Made by a program: the position numbers and the translations under genes. DNA of 8,785 bases, from positions 1 to 8,785 of the forward strand of contig DHNI01000006.1 in the NCBI GenBank assembly GCA_002409455.1, written 5' to 3'. The stretch is from Firmicutes bacterium UBA5420 (lineage in GTDB: Bacteria; Bacillota; Limnochordia; Darwinibacteriales; Darwinibacteriaceae). This document shows positions 1-7,551 of this stretch, in pieces (within the stretch, counting starts at the first letter, position 1; every line of letters starts with the position of its first letter). The notes beneath the pieces are model-generated. The model worked only from the letters and a program-made list of their open reading frames with translations. It ran no database searches and was not told the origin of the DNA.

Positions 1-3000
1 CTAGATCGACACTAATTCGACTCCTTCTTCCACTTCCTGAACGCCCGCCTCCTCCTGCCCCTCCACGTCAATGGTGACGTTTCGGTAACGTGCGAGGCCA
101 GTACCTGCAGGAATCAGCTTTCCAATGATCACGTTCTCCTTCAGGCCCAAAAGCTTATCGAGGCGTCCCTTAATGGAAGCTTCCGTCAACACTCGGGTGG
201 TCTCCTGGAACGAAGCCGCCGATAGGAAGCTTTCCGTGGCCAAGGAGGCTTTGGTAATTCCCAAAAGGGTCGCTTTAGCCTCAGCTGGCATACCGCCCTC
301 TGCTTCTGCCTGTTGATTGGCTTCCTCGAGGTCAAAGACATCCACGAGTGAGCCTGGAAGCATGAGTGTGTCTCCAGAATCCTCTACCTTGTGCTTACGG
401 AGCATCTGGCGCACAATTACTTCAATGTGTTTATCATTAATGTTAACTCCCTGCGAACGGTAGACTTCTTGTACCTCTTGGACCAAGTATTCTTGCACCG
501 CCAAGACGCCTTGAACAGCAAGAATATCGTGAGGATTTACCGAACCTTCCGTGATTCTATCACCAGCCGCCAATACGCTGCCTTCCCTCACACGTAGACG
601 TGCTCCATAGGGAATGGTGTACGATACTTCACCTTCTGGCCCCTTAACAACGGCTTTGCGAACCCCTTTAACCTCAGCAATACTGATGGTTCCAGGGATT
701 TCAGTAATAATCGCTTGCCCCTTGGGTTTGCGAGCCTCAAAGAGTTCTTCAACCCTAGGTAGACCAGCTGTAATATCATCGCCTGCCACTCCACCTGTGT
801 GGAATGTTCTCATGGTGAGCTGCGTGCCGGGTTCACCAATGGACTGGGCAGCCACAATGCCGACCGCTTCTCCTACGTCCACTAGATTGCCATCGGCCAA
901 ATTGCGACCGTAACAGCGGGCACATACACCATGGCGGGTGCGACACACAAGAACAGAGCGAATCTTAACCTCTTCAATACCGGCATGCTCAATACTTTGC
1001 GCCACATCATCATTGATCATGGCATTGGCTTCCACCAACACTTCGCCTGTTTGAGGATCCGAGACATCTTCAGCCGCCACACGGCCCACTAAGCGCTCCC
1101 AGAGCGGCTCAATGATTGCCTCACGATCTCCGGTCAGTTCCTTAATGGCTCCAACCGTGATACCATCCGTTGTTCCGCAATCATGCTCTCTAACAATCAC
1201 ATCTTGCGACACGTCAACAAGTCGTCTGGTCAGGTAACCTGAGTCGGCTGTCCGAATTGCAGTATCTGCTAAACCCTTACGGGTACCATGGCTGGAGATG
1301 AAATACTCTAGTACAGTAAGCCCTTCCCGGAAGTTTGCTTTAATGGGGATCTCAAAGGTTCTACCTGTTGGGTCTGCTACCAAGCCGCGCATACCAGCCA
1401 ATTGGCTAATTTGCGACTCATTACCCCGAGCACCGGAGATAGCCATCATGTATACGGGATTAAACTTATCAAAGTTATCCAACATTTCTCGAGTAACGAT
1501 TTCCTTGGTTCTAGTCCACACGGTACAGACCCTCTGATAGCGTTCTTCAGGTGTCAAGAGACCTCTGCGAAATTGGGCTTCAATTTGCTCAACCTCTTCT
1601 TCAGCTCCGCGAATGCGCTCATGCTTCGATGCGGGCACGGCAATGTCTGCAACAGAAACGGTAGTACCTGATCGGGTGCTAAACTCAAAACCAAGTTGCA
1701 TTATCTCATCGAGAACTCTCGCCGTCGCTTTAGCCCCTTCGCTTCTGTAAAGACGTTCCACCAAATTACCCAGTTTCTTCTTATCTAGCTCATGATTAAT
1801 GTATTCCATACCTTCAGGTAGAATCTCATTAACAAAGAGACGCCCTGCGGTTGTTTCTAGACGTGTTCGCTCTTGGTCATCGAGTCTCAAAACAATTTGG
1901 GCATGAAGGCTAATGGCTCCCGCGTTATAGGCATGTGTGACTTCATCAATCGAGCCAAAGTAACTGCCTTCGCCTTGAGCCCCTTCTTTATGCGCTGTGA
2001 GATAGTACAAACCAATAACCATATCTTGGTTAGGTGTTACAATAGGCCTTCCGCTGGAAGGGACAAGAATATTATTTGTGGAAAGCATCAGCAACCGGGC
2101 TTCTGCTTGCGCCTCTGCAGAGAGAGGCACGTGCACGGCCATTTGGTCACCATCAAAGTCCGCATTGTATGCAGAACATACGAGCGGATGCAGCTGGATA
2201 GCTTTGCCTTCAACCAAGACTGGCTCAAAGGCCTGAATTCCCAAACGGTGTAGTGTAGGGGCACGGTTCAAAAGAACAGGATGCTCCTTAATAACCTCTT
2301 CCACAATGTCCCACACTTCTGGCCTAACGCGATCGACCATCTTCTTGGCGCTCTTGATATTATGGGCTATCCCTTTACCCACGAGTTCTTTCATAACAAA
2401 AGGTTTGAATAGCTCTAAAGCCATTTCTTTAGGCAAGCCACATTGATGCATGCGCAAATTAGGACCAACTACAATAACCGAACGGCCAGAATAGTCGACA
2501 CGTTTTCCTAATAGATTTTGACGGAAACGCCCTTGCTTACCCTTGAGCATATCACTTAGCGATTTCAAAGGACGATTACCAGGGCCCGTCACAGGTCGTC
2601 CGCGCCGACCGTTGTCTACAAGAGCGTCCACTGCTTCTTGCAACATGCGCTTTTCATTACGTACAATGATATCCGGTGCTCCAAGCTCTAACAGCCTCTT
2701 CAGACGATTGTTGCGGTTGATCACCCGGCGATATAAATCATTCAAATCAGAGGTTGCAAAACGTCCACCATCAAGTTGCACCATGGGCCTGAGCTCGGGT
2801 GGGATTACCGGAATCACGTCTAAGATCATCCAGGCGGGATCATTTCCCGATGTGCGAAAGGCTTCTACCACTTCCAAACGGCGAACGGCACGAACGCGAC
2901 GTTGACCAGAGGTGTCCTTTATTTCCTTGCGTAATTCCGTACTCATTTCTTCTAAGTCAAGCTCTTCTAGGAGTTTCTTAATCGCCTCGGCACCAATGGC

Positions 3001-3513
3001 TGCCTCAAAGGCGCTACCATAACGATCGCGATATTCGCGATATTCACCTTCACTGAGCAGTTGTTGCTTACCTAGGCCTGTAACACCAGAGTCACCGGGA
3101 TCAATTACAATATAGGAAGCAAAATACAGCACCTTCTCTAGTGTTCGTGGGGACATATCCAAAATCAAACCCATGCGACTGGGTATACCTTTAAAAAACC
3201 AAATGTGTGAAACCGGTGCAGCGAGCTCAATGTGACCCATGCGCTCTCTGCGCACTTTAGCCCTGGTTACCTCTACACCGCAACGATCACAGACAATCCC
3301 TTTGTATCTTACACGTTTGTACTTGCCACAATGACATTCCCAATCTCGCGTTGGCCCAAAGATCTTTTCGCAAAAAAGACCTTCGCGCTCAGGCTTAAGT
3401 GTTCGATAGTTGATCGTTTCTGGTTTCTTTACTTCACCACTAGACCAAGCCCGAATTTGTTCTGGTGATGCCAGCCCAATTCGAATCCGATCAAAATTAT
3501 TGACATCCAGCAA
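1..3513 (-). CDS. rpoC: DNA-directed RNA polymerase subunit beta'
   Basis: This is the largest catalytic subunit of RNA polymerase, 1170 residues and complete, ending in TAG at the window edge. The first zinc-binding site is C60/C62/C75/C78. Clamp helices that bind sigma lie around 250-300, switch 2 around 324-347, and the catalytic Mg loop is NADFDGD at 450-456 (D452, D454, D456). The bridge helix is about 731-768 and the trigger loop starts near 890, with M901 and H905. The second zinc site is C779/C857/C864/C867. Start: TTG at 3513-3511, because it follows AAGGAGG by 8 bases and gives the Bacillus-like N-terminus MLDVNNF. Length is close to the roughly 1200 residues of Bacillus; there is no large insertion. 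It lies 48 bases after rpoB and is surely cotranscribed. Oddity: the bridge helix has HGTRKG where most bacteria I recall have HGARKG. Function is certain from family conservation. Confidence 0.99.
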   Translation of the reverse strand: MLDVNNFDRIRIGLASPEQIRAWSSGEVKKPETINYRTLKPEREGLFCEKIFGPTRDWECHCGKYKRVRYKGIVCDRCGVEVTRAKVRRERMGHIELAAPVSHIWFFKGIPSRMGLILDMSPRTLEKVLYFASYIVIDPGDSGVTGLGKQQLLSEGEYREYRDRYGSAFEAAIGAEAIKKLLEELDLEEMSTELRKEIKDTSGQRRVRAVRRLEVVEAFRTSGNDPAWMILDVIPVIPPELRPMVQLDGGRFATSDLNDLYRRVINRNNRLKRLLELGAPDIIVRNEKRMLQEAVDALVDNGRRGRPVTGPGNRPLKSLSDMLKGKQGRFRQNLLGKRVDYSGRSVIVVGPNLRMHQCGLPKEMALELFKPFVMKELVGKGIAHNIKSAKKMVDRVRPEVWDIVEEVIKEHPVLLNRAPTLHRLGIQAFEPVLVEGKAIQLHPLVCSAYNADFDGDQMAVHVPLSAEAQAEARLLMLSTNNILVPSSGRPIVTPNQDMVIGLYYLTAHKEGAQGEGSYFGSIDEVTHAYNAGAISLHAQIVLRLDDQERTRLETTAGRLFVNEILPEGMEYINHELDKKKLGNLVERLYRSEGAKATARVLDEIMQLGFEFSTRSGTTVSVADIAVPASKHERIRGAEEEVEQIEAQFRRGLLTPEERYQRVCTVWTRTKEIVTREMLDNFDKFNPVYMMAISGARGNESQISQLAGMRGLVADPTGRTFEIPIKANFREGLTVLEYFISSHGTRKGLADTAIRTADSGYLTRRLVDVSQDVIVREHDCGTTDGITVGAIKELTGDREAIIEPLWERLVGRVAAEDVSDPQTGEVLVEANAMINDDVAQSIEHAGIEEVKIRSVLVCRTRHGVCARCYGRNLADGNLVDVGEAVGIVAAQSIGEPGTQLTMRTFHTGGVAGDDITAGLPRVEELFEARKPKGQAIITEIPGTISIAEVKGVRKAVVKGPEGEVSYTIPYGARLRVREGSVLAAGDRITEGSVNPHDILAVQGVLAVQEYLVQEVQEVYRSQGVNINDKHIEVIVRQMLRKHKVEDSGDTLMLPGSLVDVFDLEEANQQAEAEGGMPAEAKATLLGITKASLATESFLSAASFQETTRVLTEASIKGRLDKLLGLKENVIIGKLIPAGTGLARYRNVTIDVEGQEEAGVQEVEEGVELVSI

Positions 3514-3520
3514 GGGCCGT

Positions 3521-3528
3521 CCCTCCTT
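3521..3528 (-). promoter_or_regulatory. Shine-Dalgarno of rpoC, decides the TTG start
   Basis: The transcript strand reads AAGGAGGG, then the TTG start codon. The AGGAGG core is at 3522-3527, leaving 8 bases before TTG at 3513. No ATG or GTG nearby would give the conserved MLDVNNF N-terminus, so the TTG is well supported. Confidence 0.9.
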
Positions 3529-3534
3529 CTTGAA

Positions 3535-3551
3535 GCTCCGCTACGCGGAGC
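3535..3551 (-). promoter_or_regulatory. Perfect hairpin between rpoB and rpoC
   Basis: The arms GCTCCGC and GCGGAGC pair perfectly around a 3-base loop; one G-U pair can extend the stem to 8 bp. It begins 10 bases after the rpoB stop and ends 6 bases before the rpoC Shine-Dalgarno. No U-tract follows, so it is not an intrinsic terminator. A role in translational coupling or mRNA stability is inference only. Confidence 0.6.
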
Positions 3552-3561
3552 CGCTCACTGG

Positions 3562-6500
3562 CTAAATATCGTCGTCATCATCTGATAAATCGCTTAGATC
3601 GTCTAGCTCGAAATCATCATCATCTAAGTCGTCATCTAGATCATCATCTACGTCGTCGTCTAAATCCAGATCATCGTGCTGCTCCGCGTCATAATCATCG
3701 TCATCGTCATCGATCTGGGGGCTAGAGGGAAGCTTTGGAGCCACTTCATCGTCTTCATCCTCTTCCTCCTCATCGTCTCGCGCTGCGGATTTTCCGCGGC
3801 TACCTACTTCAGGGGAACGGGTGATACTTGTGCTGGCGCCACGACCTTGGATGTCAATTCCAAGCTCTTTGGCCATTTCACTAATATCCTCTTCTTCTTC
3901 CTTAATCTCGATTTCTTGCTCCGTTTCGCTAAGCACTCGGACATCCAAAGCCAGGGATTGTAGTTCCTTGATCAGAACTCTAAAGGATTCGGGCACTCCC
4001 GGTTCAGGAATGTTCTCGCCCTTCACGATGGCCTCGTAAGTCTTTACTCTACCCACGACATCGTCACTCTTAACGGTCAGGATTTCTTGGAGGGTATAGG
4101 CCGCACCATAGGCTTCGAGTGCCCATACTTCCATTTCTCCAAATCTCTGCCCGCCAAACTGGGCTTTACCACCGAGTGGTTGCTGCGTTACTAGAGAATA
4201 AGGACCAGTTGAACGTGCATGAATCTTATCATCGACTAAGTGCGATAGTTTCACCATATAAATGATACCGACGGTAACAGGATTATCAAAGGGTTGGCCT
4301 GTTCTGCCATCGTACAAAACGGTCTTTCCGTCCCTTTTCATGCCAGCCCTTTCCATCATGTCCATTACTTCAATCTCACTGGCACCATCAAAGACTGGCG
4401 TTGCTACATGGATGCCCAGGAGATTTGCTGCCATACCCAAGTGCGTTTCTAACACCTGACCAATATTCATACGAGAAGGTACTCCTAATGGGTTAAGGAC
4501 AATCTGTACCGGTGTTCCATCAGGGAGGAACGGCATATCTTCAACAGGCATAATTCGGGAGATAACTCCCTTATTACCATGGCGCCCTGCCATCTTGTCT
4601 CCCTCTGATATCTTACGCTTCTGGGCCACATAACAGCGAACCAAACGATTGACCCCCGGCGATAACTCGTCACCATCTTCTCTGGTGAACACGCGAACGT
4701 CAACAATAATGCCGCCCTCGCCATGGGGCACCCTTAACGATGTATCCCGTACTTCACGGGCCTTCTCACCAAAAATGGCCCGTAGTAAACGCTCTTCAGC
4801 CGTGAGCTCTGTCTCTCCCTTGGGAGTCACTTTACCAACCAGGATATCCCCAGGCTTGACCTCTGCGCCAATGCGCACGATTCCACGATCATCAAGATTT
4901 TTCAGGCTATCTTCACCCACATTGGGAATATCTCGGGTGATTTCTTCTGGCCCTAGTTTGGTGTCTCGAGCCTGCGATTCATACTCTTCTATATGAATGG
5001 ACGTAAATACATCCTCTTTTACCAAGTCCTCGCTGAGTAAGATGGCATCCTCGTAGTTATACCCTTCCCAGGGGACGAAAGCCACCACGACATTCCGCCC
5101 TAGAGCTAATTCGCCCTGATCAGTCGATGGCCCATCTGCTAAGACATCACCGGCATCAACTTCTTGGCCAACATGACAGCGGGCCTTCTGGTTTACACAG
5201 GTTCCTTGGTTCGAACGTTCAAACTTGAGTAAATTGTAATGGTCACGGCCCAAAGCGGTCTTAACCACAATGTCATGCCCCGTAACCCGTTCTACTACTC
5301 CAGCGTTTTTGGCTAGGACAACGGCCCCTGAGTCAATGGCCGCTTTGTATTCCATACCGGTACCAACAAGTGGGGCCTCGGCTTCAATCAAAGGTACAGC
5401 TTGCCTTTGCATGTTAGCGCCCATCAAGGCCCTAGCACCATCGTCATTCTCCAGAAACGGGATCAACGCGGTGGCAATGCTCACGGTCTGTTTCGGCGAA
5501 ACGTCCATGAAATCAACGGAACCGGTAGGTACGTTCTTAATTTCTTCACGCTCGCGCACCGTAACATGTGAACGTGTAAAGTGGTGGTCTTCTGTCCTTT
5601 CGTTAGCCTGAGCAATTCTAAAGGCGTCTTCTTCATCTGCCGTCAGGTAACGAATCTCATCTGTTACTAATCCATCATCAACAGCCCTATAAGGAGTCTC
5701 AATAAAACCATAGTCGTTGATTCGCGAATAGGTACAAAGCGCTCCAATGAGACCAATATTGGGACCTTCGGGGGTCTCAATAGGACACATACGCCCGTAG
5801 TGAGAATGATGCACGTCCCTTACCTCAAATCCAGCCCGATCCCGTGATAAGCCGCCGGGTCCCAAAGCACTCAAACGGCGCTTATGGGTAAGTTCAGCTA
5901 GGGGATTAGTCTGATCCATAAATTGCGAAAGTTGGCTAGAACCAAAGAACTCCTTAATGGAAGCTACCACAGGCCTTATGTTGATCAGAGCCTGCGGAGT
6001 AATGACTTCCACATCCTGAATGGTCATCCGCTCTCTGACAACCCTTTCCATACGGCTTAAGCCAATGCGAAATTGATTCTGTAACAATTCGCCCACACTC
6101 TTGAGTCGGCGATTTCCAAGATGATCAATGTCATCAATCGTACCGATATCTGAAGAAAGGGCTACCATGTAATTGACGGTCGCCAGAATATCAGCAGGTG
6201 TAATCACTGTAACACTGGCTTCGGGTTGATCGTTGGAAAATAAACGCACCTCATGGCCTTCCCTAGTTGAAAGCACAGCAGCATTAATACCCGCTTTGTA
6301 GATCTCTTCGGCTTGACGACGAGTGATTCTCTGGGCCCGTTCGACCAGTAATTCACCTGTCTCTGGGTTAACAATATTATCCGTGCTGACCCGACCAACC
6401 AAACGCTCCGTTAAGCGAAGCTTCTTGTTGATTTTGTATCGGCCTACCCCGGCAAGATCATAACGCTTAGGCTCATAAAAGAGCGTAGAAAATAGACCAC

Positions 6501-7248
6501 GGGCACTCTCCTCGGTAGGCGGTTCCCCTGGACGCAGGCGTTTATAAATCTCAATCATGGCATCCGCTTCTGATTGAGTACTATCTTTCTCAAGTGTGGC
6601 AAGAATACCTGGTGCTTCATGGAAAGCTTGCCGAATAGCTTCGTCACTACCTAAACCCAAGGCACGTATCAAAACTGTCACAGGAAGTTTCCTTGTTCTG
6701 TCAATTCGCACCCACAGAATATCGTTGGAATCGGTGTCAAATTCTAACCAAGCTCCACGATTTGGAATTATGCTTGCTGAAAACAGCTTCTTACCGCTGG
6801 TATCGACGGTGTAATTAAAATAAACACCCGGGGATCTCACCAATTGGCTGACAATCACCCGCTCGGAACCATTAATAATAAAGGTTCCATTCTCCGTCAT
6901 TAAAGGGAAATCGCCCATAAACACTTCTTGTTCCTTGACTTCACCTGTCTCCTTGTTGACTAGACGAACTCTTGAGCGTAGAGGAGCTGCGTAAGTCACG
7001 TCGCGGTCCTTGCACTCTTCAACCTCATACTTTGGCTCTCCGAAGCTGTATTCCATGAATTCGAGCACCAAGTTACCAGTAAAATCTTGGATAGGAGACA
7101 CATCGTCAAACATTTCCCGTAACCCATGGTTCAAAAACCATTGGTACGATTTGTGCTGGATCTCAATTAAGTCTGGCATTTCAAGTATTTCTTCGATCTT
7201 CCCAAAGTCGTAGCGTTGGCGTTTCTCCCAGTGTTTTGCTTCTACCAA
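3562..7248 (-). CDS. rpoB: DNA-directed RNA polymerase subunit beta, with acidic C-terminal extension
   Basis: This is the second catalytic subunit of RNA polymerase; with beta' it forms the active-site cleft and the rifampicin pocket. I place the start at TTG 7248-7246, 8 bases after AGGAGG, giving 1228 residues beginning (M)VEAKHWEKRQ. A TTG 45 bases further upstream would put the Shine-Dalgarno inside the gene. In this numbering the rifampicin cluster is 434-462, with D445, H455, R458 and S460 matching the drug-sensitive residues D516, H526, R529 and S531 of E. coli. ETPEG follows at about 491-495, the NYEDA acidic pair is E733/D734, and the active-site lysines are K885 and K893. The conserved C-terminal block ends near 1107. 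The remaining 120 or so residues are a charged extension that is very Asp-rich from 1158. Bacillus beta, from memory 1193 residues, has a shorter acidic tail. rpoB has its own promoter and leader and is followed by rpoC. Confidence 0.99.
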   Translation of the reverse strand: MVEAKHWEKRQRYDFGKIEEILEMPDLIEIQHKSYQWFLNHGLREMFDDVSPIQDFTGNLVLEFMEYSFGEPKYEVEECKDRDVTYAAPLRSRVRLVNKETGEVKEQEVFMGDFPLMTENGTFIINGSERVIVSQLVRSPGVYFNYTVDTSGKKLFSASIIPNRGAWLEFDTDSNDILWVRIDRTRKLPVTVLIRALGLGSDEAIRQAFHEAPGILATLEKDSTQSEADAMIEIYKRLRPGEPPTEESARGLFSTLFYEPKRYDLAGVGRYKINKKLRLTERLVGRVSTDNIVNPETGELLVERAQRITRRQAEEIYKAGINAAVLSTREGHEVRLFSNDQPEASVTVITPADILATVNYMVALSSDIGTIDDIDHLGNRRLKSVGELLQNQFRIGLSRMERVVRERMTIQDVEVITPQALINIRPVVASIKEFFGSSQLSQFMDQTNPLAELTHKRRLSALGPGGLSRDRAGFEVRDVHHSHYGRMCPIETPEGPNIGLIGALCTYSRINDYGFIETPYRAVDDGLVTDEIRYLTADEEDAFRIAQANERTEDHHFTRSHVTVREREEIKNVPTGSVDFMDVSPKQTVSIATALIPFLENDDGARALMGANMQRQAVPLIEAEAPLVGTGMEYKAAIDSGAVVLAKNAGVVERVTGHDIVVKTALGRDHYNLLKFERSNQGTCVNQKARCHVGQEVDAGDVLADGPSTDQGELALGRNVVVAFVPWEGYNYEDAILLSEDLVKEDVFTSIHIEEYESQARDTKLGPEEITRDIPNVGEDSLKNLDDRGIVRIGAEVKPGDILVGKVTPKGETELTAEERLLRAIFGEKAREVRDTSLRVPHGEGGIIVDVRVFTREDGDELSPGVNRLVRCYVAQKRKISEGDKMAGRHGNKGVISRIMPVEDMPFLPDGTPVQIVLNPLGVPSRMNIGQVLETHLGMAANLLGIHVATPVFDGASEIEVMDMMERAGMKRDGKTVLYDGRTGQPFDNPVTVGIIYMVKLSHLVDDKIHARSTGPYSLVTQQPLGGKAQFGGQRFGEMEVWALEAYGAAYTLQEILTVKSDDVVGRVKTYEAIVKGENIPEPGVPESFRVLIKELQSLALDVRVLSETEQEIEIKEEEEDISEMAKELGIDIQGRGASTSITRSPEVGSRGKSAARDDEEEEDEDDEVAPKLPSSPQIDDDDDDYDAEQHDDLDLDDDVDDDLDDDLDDDDFELDDLSDLSDDDDDI
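3565..3777 (-). other. Asp-rich disordered C-terminal tail of beta (within rpoB)
   Basis: Codons 1158-1228 of beta encode 44 acidic residues out of 71 (36 Asp, 8 Glu), with one Lys and no Arg. Runs of up to six Asp occur, with Leu, Val, Ile or Phe spaced among them, and the protein ends in DDDDDI. The DNA is correspondingly made of GAT/GAC triplets. The composition predicts an unstructured, strongly negative tail. The reading frame stays open to a TAG that sits at normal spacing from rpoC, so it is part of the protein and not a readthrough artefact. Confidence 0.9.
3616..3663 (-). repeat. Four tandem 12-bp units encoding (L/V)DDD
   Basis: Four in-frame 12-bp units sit back to back and encode LDDD, VDDD, LDDD, LDDD in protein order. 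In coding sense they are TTAGACGACGAC, GTAGATGATGAT, CTAGATGACGAC and TTAGATGATGAT. Taken in pairs they form a 24-bp tandem duplication that matches at 21 of 24 positions. Confidence 0.85.
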
Positions 7249-7256
7249 GGGCCTCT

Positions 7257-7265
7257 CCTCCTTTT
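7257..7265 (-). promoter_or_regulatory. Shine-Dalgarno of rpoB, decides the TTG start
   Basis: The transcript strand reads AAAAGGAGG, whose end is 8 bases before TTG at 7248. Site, spacer length and the GGCCC before the start codon match those of rpoC. This rules out the longer reading of the gene from 7293. Confidence 0.9.
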
Positions 7266-7285
7266 GGTATCTATACAACATGACG

Positions 7286-7311
7286 AAAAGCAAGGGTGTC
7301 GTCCCTCGCTT
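7286..7311 (-). terminator. Attenuator-like hairpin in the rpoB leader
   Basis: The arms AAGCGAGGG (7311-7303) and CCCTTGCTT (7296-7288) form 9 pairs, one of them G-U, around a 6-base loop. The stem runs into a short U-tract (four U, two of them in the stem), so it would be a weak intrinsic terminator at best. A competing 5-bp stem, GACGA (7303-7299) with TCGTC (7286-7282), would break it. Function as an attenuator is inferred. Confidence 0.4.
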
Positions 7312-7424
7312 GAATTATGCACTTTTTACGTACCTTCCAAAATTTTTGAGAAGATAGCAGGATTCCCCTTTGTTATGTTGAATATACATAAAGTAGGTGC
7401 AATTTCCCCTTTTACCACTTACCC

Positions 7425-7453
7425 ATGATATCACAAGGGGTTTTTGTTGTCAA
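7425..7453 (-). promoter_or_regulatory. Sigma-A type promoter for rpoBC
   Basis: The -35 box is a consensus TTGACA (7453-7448), the spacer is exactly 17 bp, and the -10 box is TATCAT (7430-7425), matching 5 of 6 consensus bases. A TG one base upstream of the -10 makes it an extended -10. Transcription would begin near 7418. It lies downstream of the rplL terminator and is the only strong promoter match I see in the window. Confidence 0.85.
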
Positions 7454-7511
7454 GCAGTGTGTGACGACCACCTGCCCCTTTAACCAACTATCTGCACCTG
7501 CAATATAGTAG

Positions 7512-7551
7512 CAATTAAAGGACTTCCTCTACAGGAAGTCCTTTTCAATTG
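7512..7551 (-). terminator. Strong hairpin after rplL, probable terminator, symmetric on both strands
   Basis: A perfect 12-bp stem (7517-7528 with 7533-7544) has a 4-base loop. An outer CAATT/AATTG pairing, past a 2-base bulge, lengthens it to 17 pairs. On the minus strand the stem ends in UUU followed by AAUUG, a short U-tract, so termination may be partial. On the plus strand it ends in UUUU. It lies between rplL and the rpoB promoter. It could instead be an RNase III processing site, as is known in the E. coli rplL-rpoB gap. Confidence 0.65.

Larger units (their letters stand above)
7249..7418 (-). promoter_or_regulatory. 5' leader of the rpoBC transcript
   Basis: About 170 non-coding bases separate the predicted start of transcription (near 7418) from the rpoB start. 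The leader contains two AAAGGGGAA elements, a possible 24-codon reading frame (7315-7389) without a well-placed ribosome site, and a hairpin near its 3' end. No known riboswitch class is recognisable. Confidence 0.6.

Noticed and set aside
1873..2253. 126-codon open frame on the plus strand inside rpoC, and similar plus-strand frames across rpoB and rpoC
   Set aside because: They are antisense to strongly conserved coding sequence, match no family I know, and lack a convincing ribosome site.
3565..3712. Frameshift or misassembly as the cause of the Asp-rich tail
   Set aside because: The frame is continuous, the composition is consistently acidic, and the stop lies at a normal distance from the rpoC ribosome site.
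5859..5991. Possible rifampicin-resistance changes in beta
   Set aside because: All key pocket residues that I checked (equivalents of E. coli D516, H526, R529, S531, P564, I572) are the drug-sensitive type.
7249..7293. Longer rpoB N-terminus starting at the TTG at 7293
   Set aside because: It would place the strong AAGGAGG site inside the gene and add residues (MLFVMLYRYQKEERP) not seen in other beta subunits.
7395..7499. 7-bp inverted repeat AGGTGCA/TGCACCT flanking the rpoB promoter
   Set aside because: Repeats of this length are expected by chance in a gap of this size, and one arm is upstream of the transcription start, so no RNA hairpin can form.
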